This document shows, one piece after another, positions 1 to 6,796 of a stretch of 18,198 nt of DNA. Positions within the stretch are counted from its first letter, which is position 1, and every line of letters begins with the position of its first letter. The DNA is from Gemmatimonas phototrophica (GTDB lineage: Bacteria; Gemmatimonadota; Gemmatimonadetes; Gemmatimonadales; Gemmatimonadaceae). The translations under genes and the position numbers were made by a program. The stretch lies in contig CAMBRJ010000013.1 of NCBI GenBank assembly GCA_945870175.1, forward strand, positions 1 to 18,198, written 5' to 3'. The notes under the pieces are model-generated. The model did not search any database and was not told the origin of the DNA. It was given only the letters and a program-made list of their open reading frames with translations.

Positions 1-441
1 CTCGTCGACATGCTCCGCCAGGGCGCGCAGGGTACGCTCCGCGCTGGCGCCGTGCCCACGCAACGCTGCGAAAAAACGAACGACGGGATTGCCCACGCGA
101 CCGGACTCGGTGAGCGTGATGACGCTGTGTGCGACAGCGCTGTGCGTGACATCGCCTTCGATGCGCCATTCCCAGTGTAGCTGTCCCTTCGTGTCGTCGT
201 CGGTCACCTGCAATACGACTGTCTGCGTGTCGCCGACATCCTGCCGTTGGATCGTGCACGGCGACGGCGCCCACTGTTCGTAGGCGGAGAGGTCCGTGAG
301 CAGGGCGCGGATGTCGTCCGCACTGCGCTGCAGGCGCATGCGACGCACCACGCGATACTCGGCCGGCGTGACGAGTCCGCCAACCACCAGCGCGATCAGG
401 CTCGCCGCGATCGCGGCCATGATGGCTAGAATCCAGTACAT
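1..441 (-). CDS. SRPBCC/polyketide-cyclase-like protein, membrane anchored, C-terminus outside window
   Basis: An open reading frame of 147 codons starts at the ATG at 441 and runs off the left edge without a stop. Residues 3-24 are strongly hydrophobic and would form a membrane anchor or uncleaved signal. From residue 27 (PAEYRVVRRMRLQRSADDI) the sequence follows the usual start of SRPBCC/START-like 'polyketide cyclase' proteins, including an aromatic YEQWAPS stretch at 54-60 where such proteins often carry a 'W.eWsPW' motif. These proteins form a helix-grip fold with a hydrophobic cavity; the ligand cannot be told from sequence. It begins 12 nt after the stop of the histidine kinase gene, with no promoter between, so it is probably co-transcribed with it. 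Family call rests on motif memory; ligand and role unknown. Confidence 0.75.
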   Translation of the reverse strand, partial: MYWILAIMAAIAASLIALVVGGLVTPAEYRVVRRMRLQRSADDIRALLTDLSAYEQWAPSPCTIQRQDVGDTQTVVLQVTDDDTKGQLHWEWRIEGDVTHSAVAHSVITLTESGRVGNPVVRFFAALRGHGASAERTLRALAEHVDE

Positions 442-453
442 GGCTGCCGGCGC

Positions 454-2367
454 TCAGCGCACACGCGGTGACTGATCGAGCACCACGCGGACGCGTCGGG
501 CGAGTTCGAGCGAGGTGAACGGCTTCTGCAGAAACGTGCGCTCGTCGAGCGACACGCCTTGCCACAGCACCGCATCCTCGGTGTAGCCCGACACGAAGAG
601 CACCCGCATGCCCGGCCGCATCATCTCGAGCTGCTCCGCGAGCTGGCGACCATTCATGCCGGGCATCACGACGTCGGTGACCAGCAGGTCGATGCGGCCC
701 GGAAATGCGCCCGAGATGGCGATGGCGGATTCGCCGTCGGCGGCGGCGAGCACACGATAGCCTCGACGCTCGAGGGCGGCGGTGGCCACCACGCGGACGC
801 TGTCTTCGTCCTCGGTAAGGAGGACGGTTTCCTGCTTGGTGAGCAGCTCGGGCAGGTCTTCCTCGGCCGCCAGATCGGTGGGAAGCTCGCCGAGTCGCGG
901 CAACAGGAGAGAGAACGTAGTGCCGTGCCCCGGTGCGCTCTCTACGCGGATCTCACCACCAGACTGATCGATCATGCCGTACGCGAGCGGCAGCCCCAGC
1001 CCGGTTCCCTTGCCCCGTTCTTTCGTGGTGAAGAACGGCTCAAAGATGCGTTCGCGGACGGCATCGGTCATCCCGACGCCGTTGTCGGTCACGCGAATGA
1101 CGATCCACTCGCGATGCACGTCGAGTCCGAACGTCTGCACGTCCTGGTTGCTGACCCGTGCCGTGGCGACATGGAGTGTACCACCGGCGGGCATCGCATC
1201 ACGCGCATTGCTGGCGAGGTTGAGCATGACCTGCTCCAGCTGGGCGGGATCGACGCGAATCGTGCCGAGGTCGGGCCCAAGCGTGGTGGTCACTTCGATC
1301 TGTTCACCCATGAGCCGGCGGAGCAGCCGATCGAGTCCCTGAATGATCGTGTTGGGGTCGAGCACCGTCGGTTGCACGATCTGTTGGCGACTGACGGCGA
1401 GAATCTGCTTGGAGAGATCGGTGCCGCGTACGGCGAGGGCGCGAATCTCACTCACGTCGTGGCGCACCGGATCGTCGGCCGACATCAGGCCAAGCGCGAG
1501 ATCGCAGTAGCCCAGCATGCCGGTGAGCAGGTTGCTGAAGTCGTGCGAAATGCCCCCGGCGAAGGTGCCGATGGCTTCCATCTTTTGCGACTGCCGCAGC
1601 TGCTCTTCGCTGCGGGCCAGCGCCCGTTCGGCTTCGCGCCGCGCCGTGACATCGATGCCGACCGAGAGCCAGCTGGCGCGCCCGAGGCGCCGCGACGAGG
1701 TGGTGATGACGTCCATCTCGAGCTGCCGACCGCGTGCGGTGCGATGCCGCCAGGTGCCGGCGCTTTGCTTCGACTCGGAGAACGGCAGGCGGGCGCTGCT
1801 GAAGCGTGCGTGCTCGGCAGGATCGAGCAGGTCGAGAATCCGCAGCGAGAGAAACGTGTCGCGATCGTATCCATATTTTTCGATCGCGGCTTCGTTGATC
1901 GCGAGTACGAGCATGGTGTCCGCGTCCCAGGCCCACATGGGGAGCGGATTGGAGTCGAACAGAAAGCGATACCGGCGTTCACTGTCGGCCAGCGCGGCAT
2001 TGCGATGCTCGACGGTTACGGCCATCTGGTTCAGGGCCGTCGCGAGCGAACCGATTTCATCGCTGGACTGAATGCGTGACCGATGGCCGGCCACACCGAT
2101 CGCGAGTGCATGCGCATCGTCGATCAGCGACTGCACCGGCTGGGAGATCTTGGTCCCGAAGTACATCGCCAGCGCGATCGACACGACCAGTGCGCCGCCG
2201 AACAGCAGCATGCCCCGCCACCCGCTGTCGGGCATCGACGTGAGCACGCTCACGAGGAGCGGTGGCGCTGCCACCAGCAGCGCCATGCTCAGCAATCGAG
2301 TGCGGAGGCTCGTTCCCCGTCGCACCCGTGGAACGTCGTCTTGCCCAGGAGCCGATCGGTCGGGCAA
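454..2367 (-). CDS. Hybrid sensor histidine kinase (2 TM, HAMP, PAS, HisKA, HATPase, receiver)
   Basis: A 637-residue protein. Two membrane helices (about 22-43 and 52-70) are joined by a loop of under ten residues, so there is essentially no periplasmic sensor domain. A HAMP linker follows (about 72-124), then one PAS domain (about 130-245). The HisKA phospho-acceptor is His275 in SHDFSNLL. The ATPase domain shows the N box (N383/N387), G1 (DNGVGM, 428-433), F box (FEPFF, 442-446) and G2 (GKGTGLGL, 452-459). A C-terminal receiver has acidic residues 519-521, phospho-acceptor Asp565 and Lys615. It should autophosphorylate His275 and relay to Asp565. The signal is probably cytosolic or membrane-derived, read by PAS or the TM pair. 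The ATG at 2367 lies 4 nt after the fabI stop, suggesting co-translation. No separate response regulator is adjacent, so the output partner is unknown. Confidence 0.95.
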   Translation of the reverse strand: MPDRSAPGQDDVPRVRRGTSLRTRLLSMALLVAAPPLLVSVLTSMPDSGWRGMLLFGGALVVSIALAMYFGTKISQPVQSLIDDAHALAIGVAGHRSRIQSSDEIGSLATALNQMAVTVEHRNAALADSERRYRFLFDSNPLPMWAWDADTMLVLAINEAAIEKYGYDRDTFLSLRILDLLDPAEHARFSSARLPFSESKQSAGTWRHRTARGRQLEMDVITTSSRRLGRASWLSVGIDVTARREAERALARSEEQLRQSQKMEAIGTFAGGISHDFSNLLTGMLGYCDLALGLMSADDPVRHDVSEIRALAVRGTDLSKQILAVSRQQIVQPTVLDPNTIIQGLDRLLRRLMGEQIEVTTTLGPDLGTIRVDPAQLEQVMLNLASNARDAMPAGGTLHVATARVSNQDVQTFGLDVHREWIVIRVTDNGVGMTDAVRERIFEPFFTTKERGKGTGLGLPLAYGMIDQSGGEIRVESAPGHGTTFSLLLPRLGELPTDLAAEEDLPELLTKQETVLLTEDEDSVRVVATAALERRGYRVLAAADGESAIAISGAFPGRIDLLVTDVVMPGMNGRQLAEQLEMMRPGMRVLFVSGYTEDAVLWQGVSLDERTFLQKPFTSLELARRVRVVLDQSPRVR

Positions 2368-2371
2368 TGGT

Positions 2372-3304
2372 TTACGCGCCGATCGGATCGGACAGAAGCG
2401 GCTCTATGTCGGGCGGCATGGTGACGGCCATGCCCATCGCGTGGTATCCCTTGTCCACGTACACCGTGGAGCCGGTGATCCCGCTGGCGAGCGCGCTGGA
2501 GAGAAACGCCGCCGTGTTGCCGACTTCAGTGGCGGTGAGCATTTCGGCGAGCGGCGAGTTGGCCGCGCAGTACTTCACCATCTTGTCGATGATGCCGATC
2601 GCACTCGCCGCGCGCGACGCGTACGGGCCGGCGCTGATCGTGTTCACCCGCAGTCCGTACTTGCGGCCCGCTTCGAACGACAGCACCCGCGTGTCGCTCT
2701 CGAGCGCGGCCTTGGCCGACGACATACCGCCGCCGTAGCCGGGAATGGCGCGCTCACTGGCCATGTACGTGAGCGAGCAGACCGAGCCGCCCGGACGCAT
2801 GAGCGGCGCGAGGCGCTGCACCATGGACACGAGTGAGTACGCACTGGCGCTGGACGCCGCGAGATAGCCGGCGCGGCTGACTTCGAGCAGCGACTTCTTC
2901 ACTTCGGGGCCGTTGGCCAGCGAGTGGAAGACGATGTCGAGCGACTGGTCGCCGAAATCGGTGGCGATGCGTTGGGCGAGGCCGCCGATCGAAAAGTCGC
3001 CAACGTCCTTGTAGCGCTTCGATTCACGCACGTCGGCGGGCGCATCGTCGAGGGCGTCGTAGACGGCGTCGAGGGGATAGATGCGCTCGAAGGTGAGCAA
3101 CGAGCCGTCGCTCAGGCGACGGGATTCATCCATCTTCCCGCGTTCGAGCAGGTTGAGGAAGATGTTGAGCGCCGGCGGCCACGTGGCGACACAGACCGAG
3201 GCACCGGCCTCGGCGAAGGCCTTTGCGACGGCGAACCCGAAGCCGCCGTCGTCGGCGACGCCGGCCACGAGGGCGCGCTTGCCGGAAAGATCGATGGGTA
3301 GCAT
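2372..3304 (-). CDS. fabI: Enoyl-[acyl-carrier-protein] reductase, plant/chlamydia-type FabI
   Basis: A 310-residue SDR-fold enzyme catalysing the last step of fatty acid elongation, NAD(P)H-dependent reduction of trans-2-enoyl-ACP. The nucleotide-binding loop is AGVADDGGFG (14-23). The catalytic pair Tyr180 and Tyr190, with Lys198, sits in SLTYMASERAIPGYGGGMSS and the following AK. The YGGGMSSAK spacing (Tyr-X7-Lys) and the insertion rich in LPDGS-like residues around 57-100 match the longer plant, Plasmodium and Chlamydia enzymes, not the roughly 260-residue Escherichia coli form (Tyr-X6-Lys). This is sequence-pattern recognition; relatedness was not computed. The ATG at 3304 is supported by a TATCTT hexamer 6 nt upstream. 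The histidine kinase gene follows after 4 nt. It would be sensitive to FabI-class inhibitors only if the pocket is conserved, which is not assessed here. Confidence 0.95.
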   Translation of the reverse strand: MLPIDLSGKRALVAGVADDGGFGFAVAKAFAEAGASVCVATWPPALNIFLNLLERGKMDESRRLSDGSLLTFERIYPLDAVYDALDDAPADVRESKRYKDVGDFSIGGLAQRIATDFGDQSLDIVFHSLANGPEVKKSLLEVSRAGYLAASSASAYSLVSMVQRLAPLMRPGGSVCSLTYMASERAIPGYGGGMSSAKAALESDTRVLSFEAGRKYGLRVNTISAGPYASRAASAIGIIDKMVKYCAANSPLAEMLTATEVGNTAAFLSSALASGITGSTVYVDKGYHAMGMAVTMPPDIEPLLSDPIGA

Positions 3305-3310
3305 CTGGGC

Positions 3311-3316
3311 AAGATA
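3311..3316 (-). promoter_or_regulatory. -10 box of fabI (predicted leaderless)
   Basis: On the minus strand the hexamer TATCTT is followed by six bases (gcccag) and then the fabI ATG. That spacing puts the expected transcription start at or within a base or two of the start codon. No clear TTGACA-like -35 is visible. It lies in the 40-nt gap after tsaC, so fabI may be transcribed apart from the upstream genes. Confidence 0.6.
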
Positions 3317-3344
3317 GCAGCGGGGCGCGCTTGGCGAGGAGCGA

Positions 3345-4385
3345 CTACCGCGCCGCCCGGGTGAGGCGATCGCGGAGGCCGGCCCACTGGTCGTCGGCCG
3401 GAGGGCGTTCGATCACGATGAGCGCCGCGCCGCCGGCGTCAGCAGTATGCAGGGCGGCGTACAGCGCGCGCGCGTAGGACGCTGGATCATCGGGCATGCG
3501 CACGCTCGCGCCATCCGGCAACGACAGCGTGGTGGTGCGGAGGAGGGCCGTAACCGTGCCCGCGCGGTCGCCCCGCGCGGCGAGGGCGGCGTCGATTTCC
3601 GGTTGCTGCGCGGCGTCGAAGAGCCAGACGTCGGCGCGAGGGGCGTAATGTCGATCGGCCATGCCTGGTGATCGCTGGGCCACCGCGCTCGCGTGGGGGG
3701 CGTCGTGTGACACGGTGGCGGTGGCCGTTCGCACGACCACGCCGGATCCACGCAGCGCGAGTTCAAGATCAGCGGCGGTGATCATGCCCGGCCGCAGGAT
3801 CACCGCATCGGGGCCGCCGAGATCCACGACGGTGCTTTCAATGCCGACCGAACTGGGCCCGCCGTCGAGGATGAGCCCGACGCGGTCGCCGAGTGATGCC
3901 TGCACGTGTTGGGCGGTGGTGGGACTGACCTGCGTGAAGCGGTTGGCACTGGGCGCCGCGATGGGCACGCCGGCGGCCCGGAGCAGGGCCAAGGCCACCG
4001 GATGGGCGGGTATCCGTACGGCGACGGCATCGAGCCCAGCGGTGGCCGCGTCGGGCACGTGCGCGGCCTTGGGGAGCACGAGGGTGAGCGGGCCCGGCCA
4101 GAAGGCGGCGGCGAGTCGGTCGGCGGCGGTCGGCCAGTGCCGGGTGAGCGCGCGGGCGGCGGCCACGTCGGGCACGTGCGCGATCACGGGATTCCAGGCG
4201 GGACGCCCCTTGGCCGCATAGATGGCGGCCACCGCGTCGGGGTCGAGCGCATTGGCCCCCAAACCGTACACGGTTTCCGTGGGAAACGCGACGAGGCCGC
4301 CGCGGCGCAGCAGGGCGGCGGCGTGCTCGACGACCACGGGATCGGGGTTGTTCGGGTCGAGCCTGAGAAGTGGAGCGTCGGCCAT
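3345..4385 (-). CDS. tsaC: Sua5/YrdC/YwlC family L-threonylcarbamoyladenylate synthase
   Basis: A 346-residue protein predicted to make threonylcarbamoyl-AMP from threonine, bicarbonate and ATP, the first step of the universal tRNA t6A37 modification. The YrdC domain spans about residues 15-200: FPTETVYGLG (34-43), the KGRP loop (59-62) with NPVIAH following, and the SANRFTQVSPTTAQHV segment. The region from about 225 to the end is the extra Sua5 C-terminal domain, which makes this the long Sua5 form and not the roughly 190-residue TsaC form; 'sua5' is an equally good symbol. The start ATG at 4385 is supported by TAGATT ending 5 nt upstream. It lies between a dehydrogenase and fabI on the same strand. 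No tsaB, tsaD or tsaE is present in this window. Confidence 0.94.
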   Translation of the reverse strand: MADAPLLRLDPNNPDPVVVEHAAALLRRGGLVAFPTETVYGLGANALDPDAVAAIYAAKGRPAWNPVIAHVPDVAAARALTRHWPTAADRLAAAFWPGPLTLVLPKAAHVPDAATAGLDAVAVRIPAHPVALALLRAAGVPIAAPSANRFTQVSPTTAQHVQASLGDRVGLILDGGPSSVGIESTVVDLGGPDAVILRPGMITAADLELALRGSGVVVRTATATVSHDAPHASAVAQRSPGMADRHYAPRADVWLFDAAQQPEIDAALAARGDRAGTVTALLRTTTLSLPDGASVRMPDDPASYARALYAALHTADAGGAALIVIERPPADDQWAGLRDRLTRAAR

Positions 4386-4390
4386 GCCGG

Positions 4391-4396
4391 AATCTA
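4391..4396 (-). promoter_or_regulatory. -10 box of tsaC/sua5 (predicted leaderless)
   Basis: On the minus strand TAGATT is followed by five bases (ccggc) and the tsaC ATG. The spacing predicts an mRNA that starts at the initiation codon. There is no Shine-Dalgarno sequence in those five bases and no convincing -35. Confidence 0.6.
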
Positions 4397-4439
4397 TCGA
4401 GGGGCCCGGCGCGGCTTCGGCGGTCGCGCTGGGCCAGCG

Positions 4440-5252
4440 CTACTGCCGCGACTCGATCACGCCCTTGGCAATCCGGTCCACCAGCGCGGGCGACATCAGC
4501 TTGAGCATGCGACCGATCTTGCCACGCCAGGTCATGACGAGGTCCCGATCGCGGTTGGCCACGGCGGTGAGAATGAGGCGACCGCACTGATCGGTCTCCA
4601 TGGTTTCACCCTTCCGGCGCGTGTAGCCACGGTCGCCGAACGGCGTGCCATCGGGGGAGAGCGCCCGCTGATTGATCTCCGAGAACACGAACCCGGGATA
4701 GATCATGGTGACGGTCACGCCGGTGCCATCGAGCTCGATACGGAGCGAATCGAAAAATCCCGCCATGGCGTGCTTGGTGGCGGCGTAGGCGGTGCGCTTG
4801 GGCACGCCGGTGAGCCCCGTGAGGCTCGAAATCCCGACGATGCGGCCCTTCGAGCGCTTGAGGTGCGGCAGCGCGTGCGCCGTGCACCACACGCTACCGA
4901 GATAGTTCACCCGCATGAGCGTGTCGAAAATCGTGAGATCGGTGATCTCCTCGAACCGCCCGCTCGAGCCCATGCCGGCGTTGTTCACCAGGATGTCGAG
5001 CTGGCCAAAGTGGGCCACGGTGCGCTCCACGATGTCGGCGCACGAGGCCTCGACACCGACATCGCCGACCACGACCAGCGCCTCGGCGCCCAACACCCGG
5101 CACTCGGCGGCCACGGATTCCAGTCGCGTGGCATCGCGCGCGGCGAGCGCCACCCGCGCGCCGTCGGCGGCGAACTGTCGTGCCAACTCGGCCCCGATCC
5201 CGCTCGAGGCGCCGGTAATCAGCACCACCTGCCCTGCAAAACGAGTGTTCAT
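4440..5252 (-). CDS. SDR family oxidoreductase
   Basis: A 270-residue classical short-chain dehydrogenase. The cofactor loop TGASSGIG is at 13-20, NNAG at 90-93, the catalytic Ser is at 142/143, and Tyr156 and Lys160 form YAATK. ARD at 38-40, after the second strand, is a pattern often seen in NADP-preferring members, but this is weak. The C-terminal 45 residues carry basic and hydrophobic stretches (WRGKIGRMLKLM) typical of DHRS/YqjQ-like SDRs that may touch membranes. The substrate cannot be assigned. The ATG at 5252 was chosen over an in-frame upstream start at 5426 because the fold begins right here (MNTRFAGQVVLITGA) and the upstream extension would run through the DUF2007 gene. It begins 10 nt after that gene's stop with no promoter between, so the two are probably one transcript. 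Confidence 0.92.
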   Translation of the reverse strand: MNTRFAGQVVLITGASSGIGAELARQFAADGARVALAARDATRLESVAAECRVLGAEALVVVGDVGVEASCADIVERTVAHFGQLDILVNNAGMGSSGRFEEITDLTIFDTLMRVNYLGSVWCTAHALPHLKRSKGRIVGISSLTGLTGVPKRTAYAATKHAMAGFFDSLRIELDGTGVTVTMIYPGFVFSEINQRALSPDGTPFGDRGYTRRKGETMETDQCGRLILTAVANRDRDLVMTWRGKIGRMLKLMSPALVDRIAKGVIESRQ

Positions 5253-5262
5253 GGAGGCGTGT

Positions 5263-5535
5263 TCACGGATGGCCGGCCGCGTCGTCGGGGCCGAGCAGCT
5301 CGTCGATGAACGCGTCGCCTTCGAAGGGGGCATCGAGGATGCGCAGCGCGTGCGTGGCATCGCCCACCCGCACGGCGAGGCGAACGGGATAGAGGAGGTG
5401 CATGGAGGGCAGCATGCCGCCGGCATCGTCGCGCAGTACCACGGCCGGAATGTGATGCGCTTCCAGCACGCTCCGCGCGACGAGTGCTTCCATCTCGTTG
5501 ACGTACTCCCGAATGACCATCATGGCGGCTCCCAT
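5263..5535 (-). CDS. DUF2007 domain-containing small protein
   Basis: A 90-residue protein. The motif set MVIREYVNEMEALVARSVLE...HIPAVV..DDAGGMLP followed by a second ferredoxin-like strand (VRLAVRVGDATHALRIL) matches DUF2007, a small 'putative signal transducing protein' family of unknown biochemical function. Three in-frame ATGs lie close together (5535, 5523, 5520). The one at 5535 is chosen because TATGTT ends 6 nt before it, the same geometry as other genes here. A GGGAG five bases before 5523 could instead support that shorter start. It is the probable first gene of the minus-strand run and diverges from the 2H phosphoesterase gene across 66 bp. Family call is fairly firm; role unknown. 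Confidence 0.82.
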   Translation of the reverse strand: MGAAMMVIREYVNEMEALVARSVLEAHHIPAVVLRDDAGGMLPSMHLLYPVRLAVRVGDATHALRILDAPFEGDAFIDELLGPDDAAGHP

Positions 5536-5541
5536 AGGGCG

Positions 5542-5547
5542 AACATA
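5542..5547 (-). promoter_or_regulatory. -10 box of DUF2007 gene (predicted leaderless)
   Basis: On the minus strand TATGTT is followed by six bases (cgccct) and the ATG at 5535. It shares the 66-bp divergent region with the 2H phosphoesterase promoter. Confidence 0.55.
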
Positions 5548-5589
5548 TCGTGCACATCGCGCCACCGTGAGGGTGACGGGTCTACCGAC

Positions 5590-5595
5590 TAGATT
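5590..5595 (+). promoter_or_regulatory. -10 box of 2H phosphoesterase gene (predicted leaderless)
   Basis: TAGATT is followed by six bases (tctgac) and the ATG at 5602. No purine-rich ribosome binding site exists in the gap. The same hexamer, TAGATT, precedes tsaC. Confidence 0.6.
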
Positions 5596-5601
5596 TCTGA
5601 C

Positions 5602-6189
5602 ATGGCGGCGACCTTCGGCATCTTCGTACTGGCAGAGCTTCCTGGCGAAGCGGGTGCCATGGTGCGAGAAATTCAACAGCGTTTCGATCCTAAGCTGGCC
5701 CGGCTCACGCCTCCACACGTGACGCTGGTCGGCTCGTCAGGCGTGGGCGCCATGCCCACCGATACCCCGGTGGCGCGCATTCGGGAGGCGCTCGAGCCGA
5801 TCGCGGCCAGCACGGCCCCGATGGAACTGGCGCTGGGGCTGCCGCACCGGTTCATGCAGACGGACATCGTGTCGTTGCCGCTGGACCACAACGGGCCGCT
5901 CCGGGCATTGCACGAGCGGCTCGCACGGAGCGGCCTACCGTTCAAGCAGGCACGGTTCCGGTTTACGCCGCATTGCACGCTGAGCTTCTACCCCATGCTC
6001 ACGCCGGCGCGCGAACGCGAGCTGCTGGCGATGCGCGTGAATGCGCCGGCGATCATCGAGCGGCTCCAGGTCTATCTCACCCGCGACCCGCAGCCGTCCA
6101 AGTTGTTGTTCGAGATCGCGCTGACCGGCGAGCTTACGGGCAGCGCGTCTCCGGGCGCAACTTCTGGTACGTCGACATCGCGTGCTTGA
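5602..6189 (+). CDS. 2'-5' RNA ligase family / 2H phosphoesterase
   Basis: A 195-residue protein with the two H-x-T motifs that define the 2H phosphoesterase superfamily: HVT at 39-41 (in PPHVTLVG) and HCT at 124-126 (in FTPHCTLSFY). Their spacing of about 85 residues fits the duplicated fold. Family members act on 2',3'-cyclic or 2'-5' RNA phosphodiesters (ThpR-like), and on cyclic nucleotide or tRNA-splicing intermediates; the substrate here is not assignable. The recognisable domain ends near residue 176. The last 18 residues are Ser/Thr/Gly/Ala-rich and are encoded where the opposite-strand gene also codes (6134-6189), so the tail is probably a read-on after loss of an earlier stop. It has its own leaderless-type promoter and is single-gene on this strand. 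Confidence 0.86.
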   Translation: MAATFGIFVLAELPGEAGAMVREIQQRFDPKLARLTPPHVTLVGSSGVGAMPTDTPVARIREALEPIAASTAPMELALGLPHRFMQTDIVSLPLDHNGPLRALHERLARSGLPFKQARFRFTPHCTLSFYPMLTPARERELLAMRVNAPAIIERLQVYLTRDPQPSKLLFEIALTGELTGSASPGATSGTSTSRA

Positions 6190-6625
6190 GGCCCAGTAGC
6201 GCGGAGGCTTCGAGTTCGTACTCGAGCTGCAGGTCGCCGAGCTTCTCGACATCGTGCTGGGTGAGCTGACGCGAGGCCTTCTCGGCGATGCCGTGGCGGC
6301 GAAGGTACTCACGAGCCGCCAGCCACATGGCGTTGGCCGCCTGCCGGACGCCCGCGTCGTCGCTGATCGTGGCCTTCGCGCACGTCTTTTCGAAGTCGCG
6401 CACGCATTCGGCAAGCGCCAGATCGATGTTGTCCACCATGGCCTGGGCTGCTCCGAGCTCGGACTTCGCGACCGACAGCGCGTTCAGGCGGGCGAGTCGC
6501 TCATGCTGACGACAGGTCTCCGAGGCGGTGCGCGCGAGGGCGTCGCAACAGTAGAGCGGCCCCTGCTGATCAGCGGTCGGATCGTCGAGCATCATCGCGG
6601 AAGCAACTGCGCGGGAGGGAGACAT
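6134..6625 (-). CDS. Hypothetical protein, predicted all-helical
   Basis: An unrecognised protein of 163 residues from the ATG at 6625. From about residue 25 it looks like a string of amphipathic helices (YCCDALARTASETCRQHERL; LGAAQAMVDNIDLALAECV; AANAMWLAAREYLRRHG; ending in a Glu/Leu-rich helix near 125-155), with six cysteines (26, 27, 38, 74, 82, 162). No signal peptide or catalytic motif is evident. A four-helix bundle or coiled-coil scaffold is possible but this is inference. The start is uncertain: 6688 (ATG, 184 residues) is in frame and has TAGATC just 2 nt upstream; neither start has a Shine-Dalgarno site. Extension to 6826 would overlap the crotonase gene and is unlikely. The 3' end overlaps the 2H phosphoesterase gene by 56 bp tail to tail. 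Confidence 0.6.
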   Translation of the reverse strand: MSPSRAVASAMMLDDPTADQQGPLYCCDALARTASETCRQHERLARLNALSVAKSELGAAQAMVDNIDLALAECVRDFEKTCAKATISDDAGVRQAANAMWLAAREYLRRHGIAEKASRQLTQHDVEKLGDLQLEYELEASALLGLKHAMSTYQKLRPETRCP

Positions 6626-6701
6626 GGTGGGGGCAAGAGTGACGAGCGGGTCGATATGCCTGATAATCGGTTCGAACAGGCGTACCATGTGATCTAGCGA
6701 A

Positions 6702-6750
6702 CGCACCCATACGGGTGGTAGTGGGTGCGCAAAGGACGATACGTGTATCG
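6702..6750. promoter_or_regulatory. Inverted repeats in the divergent hypothetical/crotonase intergenic region
   Basis: Two inverted repeats lie here. CGCACCCA (6702-6709) and TGGGTGCG (6722-6729) are perfect 8-bp arms around a 12-nt loop. CGATAC (6737-6742) and GTATCG (6745-6750) are 6-bp arms around GT. The second is 35 bp before the crotonase -10 box, a place suited to an operator. Binding proteins are unknown and short inverted repeats also arise by chance. Confidence 0.3.
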
Positions 6751-6784
6751 ACACAAGTCCGCCCCGATCTTTCGGCGCAGGCGG

Positions 6785-6790
6785 TATGCT
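6785..6790 (+). promoter_or_regulatory. -10 box of crotonase gene (predicted leaderless)
   Basis: TATGCT is followed by six bases (tcgggc) and the ATG at 6797. This geometry decides the start against an earlier in-frame start at 6725, whose extra residues (Arg/Tyr-rich) do not look like crotonase sequence. Confidence 0.58.
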
Positions 6791-6796
6791 TCGGGC

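Noticed and set aside
559..2079. Long plus-strand ORF (506 codons) antisense to the histidine kinase
   Set aside because: Low-complexity Gly/Arg/Glu/His-rich translation without domains; the opposite strand has full kinase motifs. Such shadows are normal in GC-rich DNA.
3906..5309. Plus-strand ORF (467 codons) antisense to the SDR and tsaC genes
   Set aside because: Gly/His/Glu-rich shadow with no recognisable domain; the minus strand encodes two clear families.
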